From: CBFHMJ01 sp965656875
GTDB taxonomy: Bacteria; Pseudomonadota; Gammaproteobacteria; Enterobacterales; Alteromonadaceae
DNA: 64,000 nt
Assembly (NCBI GenBank): GCA_965656875.1
Contig: CBFHMJ010000002.1
Coordinates: 186,001 to 250,000, forward strand
Direction: 5' to 3'
The position numbers and the translations under genes are program-made. The notes under the pieces were generated by a model, which saw only the letters and a list, made by a program, of their open reading frames with translations, did not search any database and was not told where the DNA came from. Positions 42,187-57,100 of the stretch are shown piece by piece. Position 1 is the first letter of the stretch; each line of letters begins with the position of its first letter.

Positions 42187-45100
42187 ATGAATCAAATAAC
42201 TTCGATGCAGCAGGACATTTTACTTGAACAGGAGTTACTGGGTCAGGATGTCAACATGATCGGAGGGTATATGGATATCCGAGCGGAACTGGATCAATCG
42301 CTGTTCACTGTCGCTCGCTCTCGTTTTCTGAAGTCTTGTGATGCCTTTTGGCTTGGATTTGAAAAAGGCGCAAAGTGGAATCTTATCACCAGGGAATCAG
42401 GTGAACTCCCCGAACTTACTATTATCGATCTCAGAAAGAGCCTCAGTGCTTCAGAACACCGGCATTCCCCTGAAACCATCGCAATAGACTGGATGGAAAC
42501 CGAGTTCAAACGACCGTTTGCATCTATGAGTGGCTGGTTGTTTTCTGATGCATTAATTCAGGTGGCAGACAATCACTTCATTTACTTTGCCAAAGCGCAT
42601 CATGCCATTATCGATGGGTGGAGCTTCGCTATCTGGGGACGTGAAATTTTTGCTCACTACCGTGCATTACTGAGAGGCGACGACCCTACATCGTTCTCTA
42701 AAGATGGACCGACGAAACACGCCAGTTTTATGTCCTACATTCAGCAAGAGGCTGAATATGTTGCGAGTGAGCAATACCAGAAGGATAAGACATGGTGGAT
42801 GTCACAATTTGATGAATTACCTGAGACGTTGGCAGGAAATAAGTTATTAAGTCAACGTGAAGGAAACCATTCCACGGACAATGCGCAGGGAAACACACCT
42901 TCCAGGAGTGAGCGTATTACTATCGAGATTTCACCAACGGAATTACTCAAGCTTACTCACTCTTCGCTGGTGACTAATCTCGGTTTACCGGCAGCCTTCA
43001 TCGGTGCGCTCTATGCTTTCTTCAGTCAGAGCACAGGGCAAACTGATGTGGTCATCGGGCTGCCGGTTCATGGACGAACGAATGCTCAGTTAAAAAGCAC
43101 GGTTGGCATGCTGACCAATGTAAATCCGCTTCGTATTAAAGGTCATCATCACTGGACTTTTGCGACCTTATTGCATTCGGTCAATAAAGTATTACGGCAG
43201 AATTTCCGACATCGTCGTTTTCCTGTTGGTCATCTTAACCGGGCGTTAGAACTGCATAAGGTTGAGCGACAGCAGCTCTTCGATATTTCTTTCAATTATC
43301 AGTCTTTCAATATTTCGCCAGAGCTAAACGGTCGGGTTATTGAATCTCAGTGGTTACCTTCTGGACAGGAAAAAACGCCTCTGGCGTTTACGGTGACGGA
43401 TTACAGTCATAAGCAGCGAGTGTTGTTTCATTTAGATTACGCAACAGGGCAGTGGCAAGAAGAACAGGCCAGAGGCATTCTCCAGGCTGTATTAAACATG
43501 CTGGTTCTGGCTGTTTCAGATGAAGATACCACGCTATGTCAGCTCCCACTGATCACTGAATCTGAACGAGCCCAGCAATTAGCCTGGGGACGTCCTGATA
43601 CCGACCTGAACGAAAAAGAGAATGCGAGCGAGCAGGTGGCTCGTGTCAGGAAACGGTTACAGGAAGTGATGAACGCCTCATCAGGCAGAACATCGTTACA
43701 TCATCAGCAGCAAGGCTTCAGTTATGACTGGTTAACACAGTTAAGTGACCGAATCGGTAGCTGGGTTAACCGGTTCAGTCAGGTTCATCACAATGGGCGT
43801 GTGTTACGGGTTGGATTGTGTTTTGAACGAACACCAGAGCTTGTTTCTGCGATGGTTGCCATTTTCCAGTCTCGTCATACATTTGTTCCCTTGATGCCAT
43901 CATTCCCTGCCGCGCGATTGCGGCATATTACTAATGATGCGGCCCTTGATCTGGTGATCTCACTGGAGCATTACAAACCGACCAGCGACTGGTTTGGTGA
44001 TACTCCATTGTTGCTGGTTGACCGACTTATTTCAGCTGAACAACAACTGGCGAGCCAGGCTGGAAAAGATGAGACCTTAACCCTGGTACAGAATGACGAC
44101 GATGGCAGTGATTCACTGGCTTATATTTTGTATACATCAGGTACAACGGGCAAACCAAAAGGTGTTGGTATCAGCCGCCATTCACTGGCTAACGTGCTGG
44201 AAAGTTTGTCGGAAACCTTGTCATTACCGGAGCAATGCAAAGCCGTATCAGTCACTAATCCCGTCTTTGATATTTTCCTGGTTGATGTGTTTCTACCGCT
44301 GTTAAGAGGTGGTGAGATTTACCTGACAACCAGCGGTGAAGCAACCAGTGTCAATGAACTGGTTGCTATTATGAATCGCTTTGAGCCGCAGTTTATGCAG
44401 GCAACGCCAGCAACGTGGCGAATTTTGTCGGGCAGTCACTGGGAGGGGAATTCGTCACTGATTGCATTATCGGGCGGTGAAGTGTTGCCCGCAAAGTTAG
44501 CACAGCAACTGCAAGACAAAACGGGTCGTTTATTCAATGGCTATGGACCAACAGAGGCAACAATTTATTCTCTGGTGGCTGAAGTCACGTCGTTAGTTGA
44601 TTGTGAAAATATTACGTTGGCAGGTCCGGTGGCTAAAACCGGACATGTTGTTGTCAATCATGCTGGCAATATGATCCCGCAGGGAATGATCGGAGAATTA
44701 TGTATTCTGGGCGATAACATTTCGACCGGATACATTGGACAAGCCGATTTAACACAGGCCCGATTTGCACCATTATCAATGGCAAAAAACAAACCAGTGT
44801 TCAGAACCGGCGATCTGGTTGCCTTTCAGGATGATGGCTCTTTAGCGTTTTATGGTCGAGCCGACCAACAAGTTAAGATTAATGGTCACCGCATCGAATT
44901 ACAGGAAATTGAAATTCAATTGATGCAAATGCCAGATGTGGAGACTGCTGTTGTTGATATTTGCCGTTCGACGCATTTGTTATCTGGAAATGATAACGGT
45001 CAAAACCAGTTAATGGCATTCATCAAACCTGATGAACGCAGTACAAAAAGACTTCAGCTAACCGATGAAGAGGCGCGGATTAAATGTTTTGCAGAGTTGG

Positions 45101-48100
45101 AACAACAACTTGAAGCCCAACTTCCTGCGTACATGGTGCCTCGTTTATGGCGGGTGATTGATTCCATTCCTTTAACTGTCAGTGGCAAAATTGATCGGCA
45201 AACATTGATGCAGCAAATAGCCGCGCCAGTGGCTACTTTCGTTAAACCAGAATCAGAGATGGAAATCTGGCTGCTTCAGCAATGGCTGACCCTTTTCTTT
45301 GCTCAATCCGCGCAAGCCAAATCTGTTCTACTGGAACAAGCGGAAACCCATAATCTGGGGGCAACTACCCGGTTCTTCGATCTTGGTGGTAATTCTCTCA
45401 GTGCCATGCAGCTGGTCAATATGATCCGTGAATCCTGGAATGTTGATCTAACGATTCGAGATATTTTTGCTAATCCGACGATCAAGAGTCTGGCTACTTT
45501 TATTGAAAACGCGCAGGACAATGCTGTATCGCCGGGCGTGGTGTTACCTGCTATTAAACCCGCTGAGTATCTGTCTGAAGTCGGTTATCAACTGAGCTAT
45601 GAGCAGCAACGTTTATGGTTTATGCAGCAACTGGATACTGAGCAATCAAATTACGTGATTTCATTTGCTTTGCAGTTTGATGGCGAATTTTCACCGACAC
45701 GTTTTGGGGAAGCCTTATCTCGTTTGATCACGCGCCAGGAATCATTGCAGCTAAATTTCATCGAAGTGAACGGTGAACCCAGAGCATTTCACACACTGGA
45801 TGAAACAGAAACGGTAGTCGCTGGTAGTTTGTACTCGGTAATTGACTTGTCATTACTTAATTCGGCCGAGCGACACCAGAAGTCACAGCAGTTATTAGTT
45901 GAAGAACAAAGCAAGGGATTTAATCTGGCGTGTGATCGTTTGATCAGAGCGCAGGTAATTAAACTGGATAAACACCAGCATATTGTTCAATTGAGTTTGC
46001 ACCATATTATTGCCGACGGTTGGTCGCTGGGGGTATTAATTCGGGAATTGTTCAGTTTTTATGACAAGCTGAGCCATGATTCTCCGTTGCTTCAGGAGTT
46101 AGCCATTCACTATCAGGATTATGTGCAATGGCAACGAGAGTGGTTGCAAAGTGATGAAGTAAAACGTCAGCTTGCCTGGTGGAAAACACATTTGGCCGAT
46201 GCGCCGGAACGCCATCAGCTACCAACGGATTATTCAAGACCGGGCCGACAACAATTCAACGGTGCAGTGATCCGTCGTACGCTAACGCCGAATCTGATGA
46301 ATCGTTTGAGTCAACTGGCCTCTCGTGAAAATGTCAGTGTCTTCACACTATTCTATTCGGCATTGAATACCTTGTTGTGCCGTTATAGCCAGACGAACGA
46401 TATCGTGATTGGTACTACTGTTGCTAATCGGCACCACCAGCAGCTCCATCATCTGGTGGGCTTGTTCGTGAATACGCTGGTGTTGAGAACACCGCTGGAC
46501 TTGTCTGCCAGCTTCACGTCTCAGTTACAGAAATCACATCAGGCGGTTAATCAGGTGCTGGAGAACCAACATGTGCCGTTTGATATGTTGGTGGAAGCGA
46601 TAAAACCTAATCGTGATCAGAGCTACCATCCACTGTTCCAGGTCATGATTTCCATGCAAGGGCATTTTGGTGATTTCCCTTCGCTACCAGATGTCAGCTG
46701 GCAACGGCTGGATATTGACAGTAGCTCGACCAAATTTGATCTGTCACTGGGTATTGAAGAGCAAGGAGAGCAACTGGCACTGGAGTGGGAATACTGCACA
46801 GACTTGTTCTCGGCAGACACCGTGCAACGACTGGCACTGCATTTTGAGCAGTTACTGGCCGCGATTGTTGAACAACCTGAAATGCCGCTGGCTTTGTTGA
46901 GTTATTTATCCGCTGAAGAGCAGCAACAATTGTTGGATGAAGGTTTATGTGACGATGTGAGCTTTCCCGGAGCATTGCTGTTCGAACAGTTTGAAGCCCG
47001 AGTGGTAGAACAACCCAATAAAGTCGCCGTCGTGTCTGGCAATGTCAGCCTGACTTACCAACAGTTGAACCAACAGGCTAATCAGATGGCCTCGGAACTG
47101 CTTGAGCAAGGCGTAACGCCGGATAAACCGGTTGGGGTTTGGCTGGATTCTTCGATTGAATTTATTGTCGCGATGTTGGCTGTCAGTAAATCCGGTGGTG
47201 CCTGGTTACCATTAGATACTCGCTTTCCAATCAGCCGAATTTGCGAAACGTTAGCAGACAGTCAGTCGAATTTGTTAATCACTGGACAAAATTTCGCGAT
47301 GCGACTGACGGACAGTTTGTCATCAGATTCTTGCTTGCTGGAAGACTTCACGCTGATTGATGTTCATGGAGACTTTTCTCATCATCCGACGTCGAATTTG
47401 ACTGCTCGTCAGCAGCATTTAACCACCGATAATCTGGCCTATCTGATCTACACGTCCGGTTCAACCGGTAAGCCTAAAGGTGTGATGGTAGAGCATCGGG
47501 CGATCATTTCTCATTTGTCACAAGTTATTGATTATTATCAGCTATCGTCGTCCGATAACGTGTTGCAATTTACCAGTCCGGCTTTTGACCCATCAGTAGA
47601 GCAAGTCTGGTCTGCGTTAAGCGTGGGTGCGACTGTGTTTGTGAATCCGATGTTGGCAGAAGCGGACGTGGGTGTTCAGGGTAACTATCGTCCGTTACTT
47701 CATCAATCACTCTGGGACAGTGAACAGTTTGCGACCTGGCTATTGGACAATCAGATCACAATAGCTGATTTACCTCCCGCCTGGGCCAGTCAGATCATGC
47801 CGCAGATTTTTGCGAATGAGTCATTCTGGGCGGCTGCGGCCCTGAGAATGATTTTAATTGGCGGCGAAGAGTTCCCGGTTAATCTGGCGCGTAGCTGGCA
47901 ACAGTTTCCTCATGTATCAGGTTGCCGTTTGATCAATGTATACGGGCCGACCGAAGCGTGTGTCACGACACATGTCTTTGAAGTGAAACCCGATACGTCA
48001 ATTCCTGGTGCGTTACCTATTGGTCGCCCACTGTCGAAAACACAAAGTCTGGTGTTGGACAGCCAACAACAACTGGTGCCAGATGGCATAGTCGGTGAGT

Positions 48101-51100
48101 TATACATTGGTGGTTTACGGCTGGCACGAGGTTATTTAAATCGTCCTGATGAATCGGCGCGTGTTTTCTTACCGCATCCTTATCGGGCCAGCGAACGCCT
48201 GTATCGTACGGGCGATCTGGTGTCGCGTAATAAAGAAGGTGAGCTGGTTTATCTGGGACGAACCGATAAACAAGTTCAGCTCCGTGGTTATCGAATAGAA
48301 ACTGGCGAAATTGCTAATCGCTTGCAGCAGTTACCAGATATTGAATCCGCCGTTGTTGTGGTGAAAGGAGAGGGAGAACAGGCGCATCTTGTGGCCTGGG
48401 TATTGCCCACCCGACATCATCGTTTAACCCGTGAAACGTCGGGTGACGAGCGCGATGAACAGTTAATGCGTCATTGCCGGGAAAAGTTGGCTGATTCAGT
48501 GCCGGAATACATGGTGCCAGAGTTGTTGATTCCGGTGTCTGAGATCCCGATGACGGTTGGCGGGAAAATTGATTTTGAGCGTTTACCCGCACCGGATTTA
48601 TCCCGGTTAACTCATTCAGTGTTTGTCCAGGCGGCAACTGATACAGAGCGTCATATTCAATTGTTATGGCAAGCTATTTTGCAGCTCGACAAAATCGGTA
48701 TTGACGATAACTTCTTTAAACTGGGTGGACACTCATTGTTGGCGACGCGCCTGGTGAGTGCATTACGTCAGACATTCGATGCTGAAATTCCACTACGAAT
48801 CATCTTTGAGCAACCTACCATTCGTCAGTTAGCGGTTCATATGGATTTGATTTTATCAGGCGCCACACCGGACGATTCTCACAGTATACCGCTGCCATCC
48901 ATTCCTCGCGCACAGCGAGAAAAGCTTATGCCTGCGTCTTTTGCGCAGCAACGATTCTGGTTTATCGATCAGCTTGAAGAAGGGAGCGAACAGTACAACA
49001 TGGTTGGCGCGTTCCGGATGAAAGGCGTGTTAAACATGCCGGTGTTCGAAGCTTGCTTACAACGACTGATCCAACGACATGATGTGCTGCGTACTCACTT
49101 TGTCGAAAAGAACGGAGAAGTGTGGACAACCCGAAATGACAATGTATCGCCGGATATTACCTGCCGGGAAGCAGGCTTGTCGATACGTGAAAATGGCGCT
49201 ACTGAATCACAATTACTGGCGATCATTGACCAAATTGCAGCGACGCCGTTTGATTTGACTCGGGAGTTAATGATCAAAGTTCATGTGGTCGAGTTGGCGC
49301 AGGATGATCGTTTAATTGTTTTTGTATTGCATCATATCGCCGCAGACGGTTGGTCGGTGACGTTACTGATGGATGAATTTACAACCTTGTATCGAGCGTT
49401 TAGTCAGGGGCAAATTGATCCCTTGCCGCCACTGGCTATTCAATACGTTGATTATGCGGTGTGGCAGCGTCAGTGGTTACAAAATGATGTGTTGAAGCAA
49501 CAGGTTGATTACTGGCAATCCCAGCTACGAGATTGTCCGGTGGTTCATCAGATCCCACTGGATTTCCCAAGACCTGTTCATCAACAGTTTGCAGGTGCTT
49601 TGCATTTTTCTGTATGTGACAGCCATCTGACAGAACGACTTAATCAGTTCTGTCATCAACATGATGTTACCCGGTTTATGTTACTTGAAACGGTCTTTGC
49701 GCTGCTGTTGCATCGATACAGTGGTGAACAGGACATCATGGTCGGCACATCAATTGCCGGGCGGTATCACCGGGATATTGAGTCATTGTGCGGGTGTTTT
49801 GTAAATACCCTGGCATTAAGAACCGTCATTGATGATACCCAGACTTTCGAGCACTTGTTGCAACAGAATCGTCAGACCATTGTTGATGCATACGCTCATC
49901 AATACTTACCGTTTGAACTGCTGGTCGATGAACTGAATCCTGAACGAAGTTTGAGCTACAACCCATTGCTTCAAGTGTTGTTCACTTTACATAACAATGA
50001 GCAGAAAGCGTTGAATCTTGCGGATAGTGTCCTGACTGAAATTCAGGTGAAGCATCAGGCATCGCCGTTCGATTTGGAACTGGATATTGAGGGTGAGAAA
50101 TCGCATCTGAATTTCCAGTGGAAGTTCAATAAAGCGTTGTTCATGCCTGAGACCATCGCACGAATGGCTCAGAACTATCTGGAGTTGTTGCAGGATGTTC
50201 TTGAGCATGCCAGCCGACCTATGACGCATTTGTCCGTGATCAGTGAAGAAGAGCGTTATAAGTTGTTTGTGGAATGGCGTCCACAAGCTGTCACCGAATC
50301 AAATGATCAGTTACTGCATCAAAAAATAGAACAGCGGGCTGATGTGACCCCGGATGCAATCGCTGCGGTTCAGGGTGAGCGACAGGTCACTTATCGCGAA
50401 CTGAACCAACAGGCCAACCGGATTGCACATTGTTTGATTGCCGAAGGCGTCAGGCCAGATCGCTTTGTTGGTATTCTGACTGATCCGGGGATCGTCACAC
50501 TGGCAGGCATACTGGGGATTCTCAAAGCTGGAGCTGCTTATATTCCGATGGACCCGGTATACCCGGAGAATCGGATTCTCGATATGTTGAGCGATTCGGG
50601 AACCAATGTGCTGTTGATTGATGAAGCGAATAGCGAGCGTATAACCGACAGTAAAATCCATCGTATTAATATTCAGGCCATGACCAGTCATGTATCTCAT
50701 GAGCAAGACTGTAGTGATGACTTAACGTCTCCGGATATTGCGAAGTTAACGGCAGAACATCTGGCTTATGCCATTTATACATCAGGTTCTACGGGTAAGC
50801 CCAAAGGTGTGCTGGTGCCTCATCGCGGTGTGATGGATTATCTGAATTCCGCAACGGCCAGTTACTACACTGATGATTTGGCTGGCTCTGTGATTGCGAC
50901 CAGTTTTAGTTTTGATGCAACGGTGCCGGCGATTTATTTACCATTGATGACCGGTGGAACGGTATATCTACCCGAACGAAATGAGAATGACGTGTTGAGT
51001 GGTTTATGGCAGACCATTCGTGACAGTTCACAACCGTTACTCATCCGCATGACGCCGACTCATTGTCGAGGCTTGCTAAACGATGAACATCAGGTCATTA

Positions 51101-54100
51101 GTTTCCAGTCTCACCATTTTGTTATTGGTGGTGAAGTGATGTTGCCAACGGACCTTGAACGTTTACGACGATCATTCCCTGCGGCTCGGATCTTTAATCA
51201 TTACGGACCGACAGAAGGCATCGTTGGCTGCACGATGTTTGATACCAGCGACTGGCTCACGGAACAACACGCTGCGATTCCGGTTGGCAAGCCTCTGCCT
51301 GGCACGGAAATCTACATTCTTGATAATCATCAGCAACTTGTACCAATTGGCGTGGTTGGAGAATTGTATGTCGGACGACAGCAACTGGCTGCGGGTTATC
51401 ATCGACGTCCTGATTTAACGGAATCTCGTTTTATACCGAATACGTTTGGCTTTTTAACCGATAAGAGTGCGCCTCTGCTGTATAAAACCGGCGACAGCGT
51501 TCGCTGGTTGCCGGACGGCAATATTGAATATGTTGGCCGAAAAGATACCCAGGTAAAACTGCGTGGTTATCGGATTGAGCTGGAAGAAATCGAAGCGATT
51601 ATTGCTCGACATACATCAGTTAAATCGGTTGCGGTATTGGTGCGTGGTGCTTCTCATGCTGAAAATCCTGAGGGATCTGAAGTTGGACAAACCGGTCGGT
51701 TAATGGCCTGGATAGAACCGGATCACGCGTCACAATCACAGGGATTGTTAACCAATCCGGACAATAACCACGAGAAACGAGCATTTATTCAGAAGCTACG
51801 ATTGTCGGTGCAGCAACATCTACCCAGTTACATGGTGCCTGATGTCTTTTGTCTGGTGGCGGAATTACCGTTGACGCCGAATGGCAAAGTTGATCGCCAG
51901 CGCTTACCTAATCCCGAACAAACGGAACTTCGTCAGCATGAGTTTGTTGCGCCAATATCTGAGCAGCAGCAACAGTTATGTGATATCTGGCAAACGCTGC
52001 TGGGATTGGAGCAGGTGGGGATTGAGGATAACTTCTTTGAATCGGGCGGTGATTCTATCGTGTCGGTGCAGTTAGTTTCCAGAGCGCGTAAAGCGGGTAT
52101 GTCATTCACTGTCCGTCAGTTGTTTGAATATCAGACAATTGCCCGGTTAACACCGCACATCAAAATGGTGCATCAGCGTAAAGAAGTGCCGCAACGTGCT
52201 GTCACGGGAGGGATTACGCTATCGCCTGTGCAAGCACATTTCTTCGCTCGCCAGCTAACAGAGTGTCATCACTATAACCAATCGGTATTGTTACATGTTC
52301 CTGCTGAGTTCTCACCGAGCTGGCTAAATCAACTCGTAAAAGCGTTGTATCAGCGTCATGATGGATTGCGATTATGTTTTGAAAATCACGGTGGAATCTG
52401 GTCTGGCTGGCATCGTCCGGTTCAGGAAAATACCCTGGAAGAAGCGGTCTTTAGTGAGCAGTTACCTGATTCAGATTGTTCCGTGCAAAACGAAACCTTG
52501 TATCAACGTTCAGCGCATTATCACCAGTCATTTGATTTAACCAATGGTCCGCTATTTAAGGCTGTGTTGTTTAAACGTCAGCCCGGAGAGCGGCAAACGC
52601 TGCTACTGGTTGCGCATCATTTAATTGTGGATGGCGTCTCCTGGCGGATATTGCTGAGTGATTTACAACAGGGTATTGAACAGCTTAATCAGTCGAGAGC
52701 CGTGAAGCTTGCTGATAAAACATCTTCTTATCAACAGTGGACAGCCATGCTGGAGTCAAACGCTGAGCGATTGGTTAACGACTGTGAAACAGACTGGTGG
52801 TGTCAGCAACTGTTACTGGCAAATCAGGCGATTCATCCCTGGCTTGCAAAGCATGAACTGGCGTCAGCAGAGTCAGTCGTATCTGAAGAAGTTCATCAAC
52901 TGACGTTTAATTTATCTGGAACCCATACACAATCATTAACCGGGCAGGCTAATCGACTGTATCGGACGACAACCAATGAACTGATTCTTGCGGCATTACT
53001 TTATGCCAGTCATGAGGTTAACCAACAAGAAAGCCTCGCATTGTACATGGAAGGGCATGGCCGCGATGAATTATGTCCGGAACTGGATGTATCTGAAACG
53101 GTTGGCTGGTTCACCAGTATTTATCCCTTCGTTATGTCTGCACCGTTAGGCAGCGAGGCTGGCGACGTGGTGAAGTATGTCAAAGATCAATTCAGACAAA
53201 TACCAGGTAATGGCATTGGTTATGGATTACTGCGGTTTATGCTGCGAGATCCCGATGTGATCACACTATCGAAAGATAATGCCTATCAACGAATTGTCTT
53301 TAACAATCTTGGACAATTTGATGGCTTATCCGATTTGGGCAATGGTTATCAGTTAGCGGATGAGCGCCAGCACGATTTAGAACGTAGTAATTTACAAGTG
53401 CAGAGTCAGCTGGTGATTACCTGCTGGCAACGGTCCGGGCAGTTACACTTCTCGATAAGTTTTTCGGACAAATGGTTTAACCATTCGTTGGTTGGACAAT
53501 ATGTGAAGGCATTACGGCAAACGTTGATCCGGATGGCAGAGGAATTCAACGCACTGGTTGATAAGCCTTCGCTGGAGCTAAAAACGCTGACGCCGTCAGA
53601 CTTTGATAATGCGACGTTGAGTCAGGAGCAACTTGATAATTTACCGCTGGCTCATAATCTGGTTGAAGCGATATACGATACAACCTCTATGCAGCAAGGT
53701 ATGTTGTTCCACAGTATGCTGGACGGTAATGGCGCATCCTATACCAATCAGCTGTTCTGTGACTTTGTTGGTGAAGTGCAAATCACGGCGCTTTCTGCGG
53801 CCTGGCAAGTGTTAGTGTCTCGCCATGAGGCATTACGAACATCGTTCATTGGATTGGAATCAGAGCAACCTCAGCAAATTGTTCGGCTGGATGCGTCGTT
53901 AGCTCTTCGATTTGAAGACTGGCGAGATATCCCGGAAGAACGCATCAGTACGGCGTTAAATGTCTATCGTAAAAATGATAAGTCGATAGGTTTCAATCTT
54001 CAGCAAGCGCCGCTAATCCGAATTCATCTGATTCAATTAAGCGATGAGCGGTATCACTTTATCTGGACGCATCATCATTTGCTGACGGATGGTTGGTGCA

Positions 54101-57100
54101 CGCCCATTCTGTTTAATGAACTGCTAACCGTGTATCGGTATCTGGTTGAGCACAATTGCCTGATGGAAACAGGGCCTTTCGGACAACTGCTACCAAAGGC
54201 ATTACCTGACAACTTATTGCGTCCCACAGAACCATTCGAGAGCTATGTGAAATGGCTGAAACGTCAGGATATGGGGCAAGCGCGAGGATTCTGGCAGAAA
54301 CATCTGGCTGGGCTGGATGGTGTGTTGTTAGCCAGCTGTATGTCAGCTAAAGAATTGTCACAGGAAAAAGAGCAAAGCGAATATGCGGAGCAGACCTGGC
54401 AATGTCCTGACGAGTTATATCAACAGTTGGAACAACTGGCTAATCGGGCACAAGTAACACTGAATGTGTTGGTTCAGTATGCCTGGGCTTATTTGATTCA
54501 CCGCTACAGCCATGAATCTTCCGTGGTGTTTGGCGCGACCGTTTCTGGTCGTCCAGCTGATTTGCCAGGTATCGAATCGATGATTGGGTTGTTCATCAAT
54601 ACTATTCCGGTTCGGCTTGATATTGAATCAGGCGACAAGGTGTTCGACAGCCTGCATATGCTGCATAAGGGCAATGTGCAGCGGGATGAATTCAGTTATT
54701 TATCACTGTCAGATATTGTGCGCCAGGCTGGATTACAACAGGCGAGTCAGTTATTTGATTCCTTGCTGGTATTCGAAAATTACCCAATAGAGCATGTGTT
54801 TAATCGCCGCAAGCATCAGTCTTCCGGACTGACATTTGAGAATCTTGCTACCCGTGAAGAAACGAACTTTCCACTGACATTAACCGCTATCGCACAGCAA
54901 GGGCTGACACTGGCAATCGGTTATCGCCCGGCAATGTTCTCTTCACAGCAGGTTGCTGATTTGCTGACTCACTTGTCTAACATTCTGACCGGATTAGCGG
55001 CGGCCGACGCTGATACGTTGAATGCGGATCTGCCTCTCATGAACAAGACGCAAATTGAACAGGTTGTGCAAGGCTGGAATCAGACACAACAGCCTCAGCC
55101 CGAACCACTTCATATTGCGCATTTCTTTGAGCAGCAAGTGCGTAAATCTCCGGATGCTGTTGCGGTGCAATCGGATGATGAGCAAGTAACCTGGTTTGAA
55201 CTGGATACCCGAGCTAATCAACTGGCGAACTATCTTGTTGCTCAGGGCGTTGGACCTGAGGTGACAGTTGGTATCTGTATGCAGCGATCCGTGTCACTGA
55301 TGGTATCGATTCTGGCCGTGATCAAATCGGCTGGTGCCTGGGTACCGCTGGACCCGGATTATCCGGCTGAACGACTGAAGTACATCATTAATGATGCTGG
55401 CACCAGCTTAATTCTGAGTAACCGACGTGATTCAGCCGTACTACCGATTTGTGATGCAGCGGTTGCTGAGGTTGATCATCCGGCATTCATGGAAGACCTG
55501 GAAACGCATTACGCAACCTTGCCGCCTTCCACGATGGGATTGTGCCAACTGGCGCCAGAGCATATGGCTTATGTGCTGTATACGTCAGGTTCAACGGGTA
55601 ATCCGAAAGGTGTGGTCATTGAGCATCAGGCGCTTATGGCACGCTTACTGTGGATTCAGCGTCAATATCAGGTATCTGAATCAGACGTCTTTATCCTGAA
55701 AACGCCGTATAGCTTTGATGTATCGATGTGGGAAGTTTTCTGGCCTGTGTTCACTGGCGCAAGTCTGGTGATTGCAAAACCTGATGGTCATAAAGATCCG
55801 CATTATCTGACTGCGATGATTCAACGTTATGGCGTGACGGTTATTAACTTTGTGCCATCAATGTTAGCGGCCTTTATGGAAGCAGATGTACTGCGTCAAT
55901 GTCGTTCATTACGGTATGTGCTGAGTAGTGGTGAAGCGCTGAGTTTAAGTACGGTTGATGCTTTCTATCAAACCGGGCTGTCCGCTCAGTTACATAACCT
56001 GTACGGACCGACTGAAGCGACGATAGATGCCAGCTGGTGGGATTGCCGTGACTACAAGGAACGTTCATCTGTGCCAATTGGCTTCCCGGTTGATAATACG
56101 CGACTTTATGTGCTCGATGAACAAAGACGACTTGTACCGCCTGGCGTAAACGGCGAGTTGTATATTGCCGGTGACGGTTTGGCGCGAGGTTATTTAAACC
56201 GACCAGAATTAACGGCATCAGCCTTCATCAATGATTCTGTAGCGCCTGTCTACCCGGGTGATCGTATGTATCGTACCGGTGATATTGCGCGTTGGAATTA
56301 TCAGGGTGAACTGGAGTATTCAGGTCGGAAAGATCAGCAAGCTAAAATTCGCGGCTATCGCATTGAGCCGGGAGAAATTGAAGCTCAGCTAATGACGTTA
56401 CGGTTTGTTAAAGAAGCCGTGGTGCTGGTCAAAGCTGATAGCCAGGGACGAAACCGTCTGGCCGCTTGTTTGTTACCAGAGCATAACGCGCCGGATCGGG
56501 GCGAACTAACTCGCCAGATTCGCCATGCGTTGTCTGAACGATTACCTGATTTTATGGTGCCAGGCGAGTTTATCGTTGTAGACAGCTTCCCTCTGTTAGC
56601 CAGTGGCAAAGTGGATCGTAAATCGCTGGCAAAATTGTCGGGTGAACAATCGGTGCAAGAGGGTTATGTTGCTCCCCGCAATCAGACTGAAACGGACATG
56701 GTCAACTTATGGCAGAAAGTGCTGGGTGTGGATAAAGTCGGTGTCGATGATAACTTCTTTAGCCTGGGTGGGGATTCCATCATTTCTATTCAGCTGGTTT
56801 CTCAAGCTCGACTTCAAGGTTTGCAATTCTCGGTAAAACAGTTATTTGAACAACAAACTATTTCCCGCCTGGTTCCGTATGTTGTAGTGAAACGTCAGGT
56901 TCTCAGCGAGCAAGGGCCTGTGATGGGGGATGTTGCGTTGACGCCGATCCAACGAACATTCTTTAACTGGCAGCTACCTGAGCAACATCATTTCAATCAA
57001 TCTTTCATACTGACCACGCCAACCAGTTTCAGTAAAAAGCTGTTACCTGTTCTGGCTGATGCACTGCTACAGCGCCATGACGGTTTACGTTTACGTTTCA

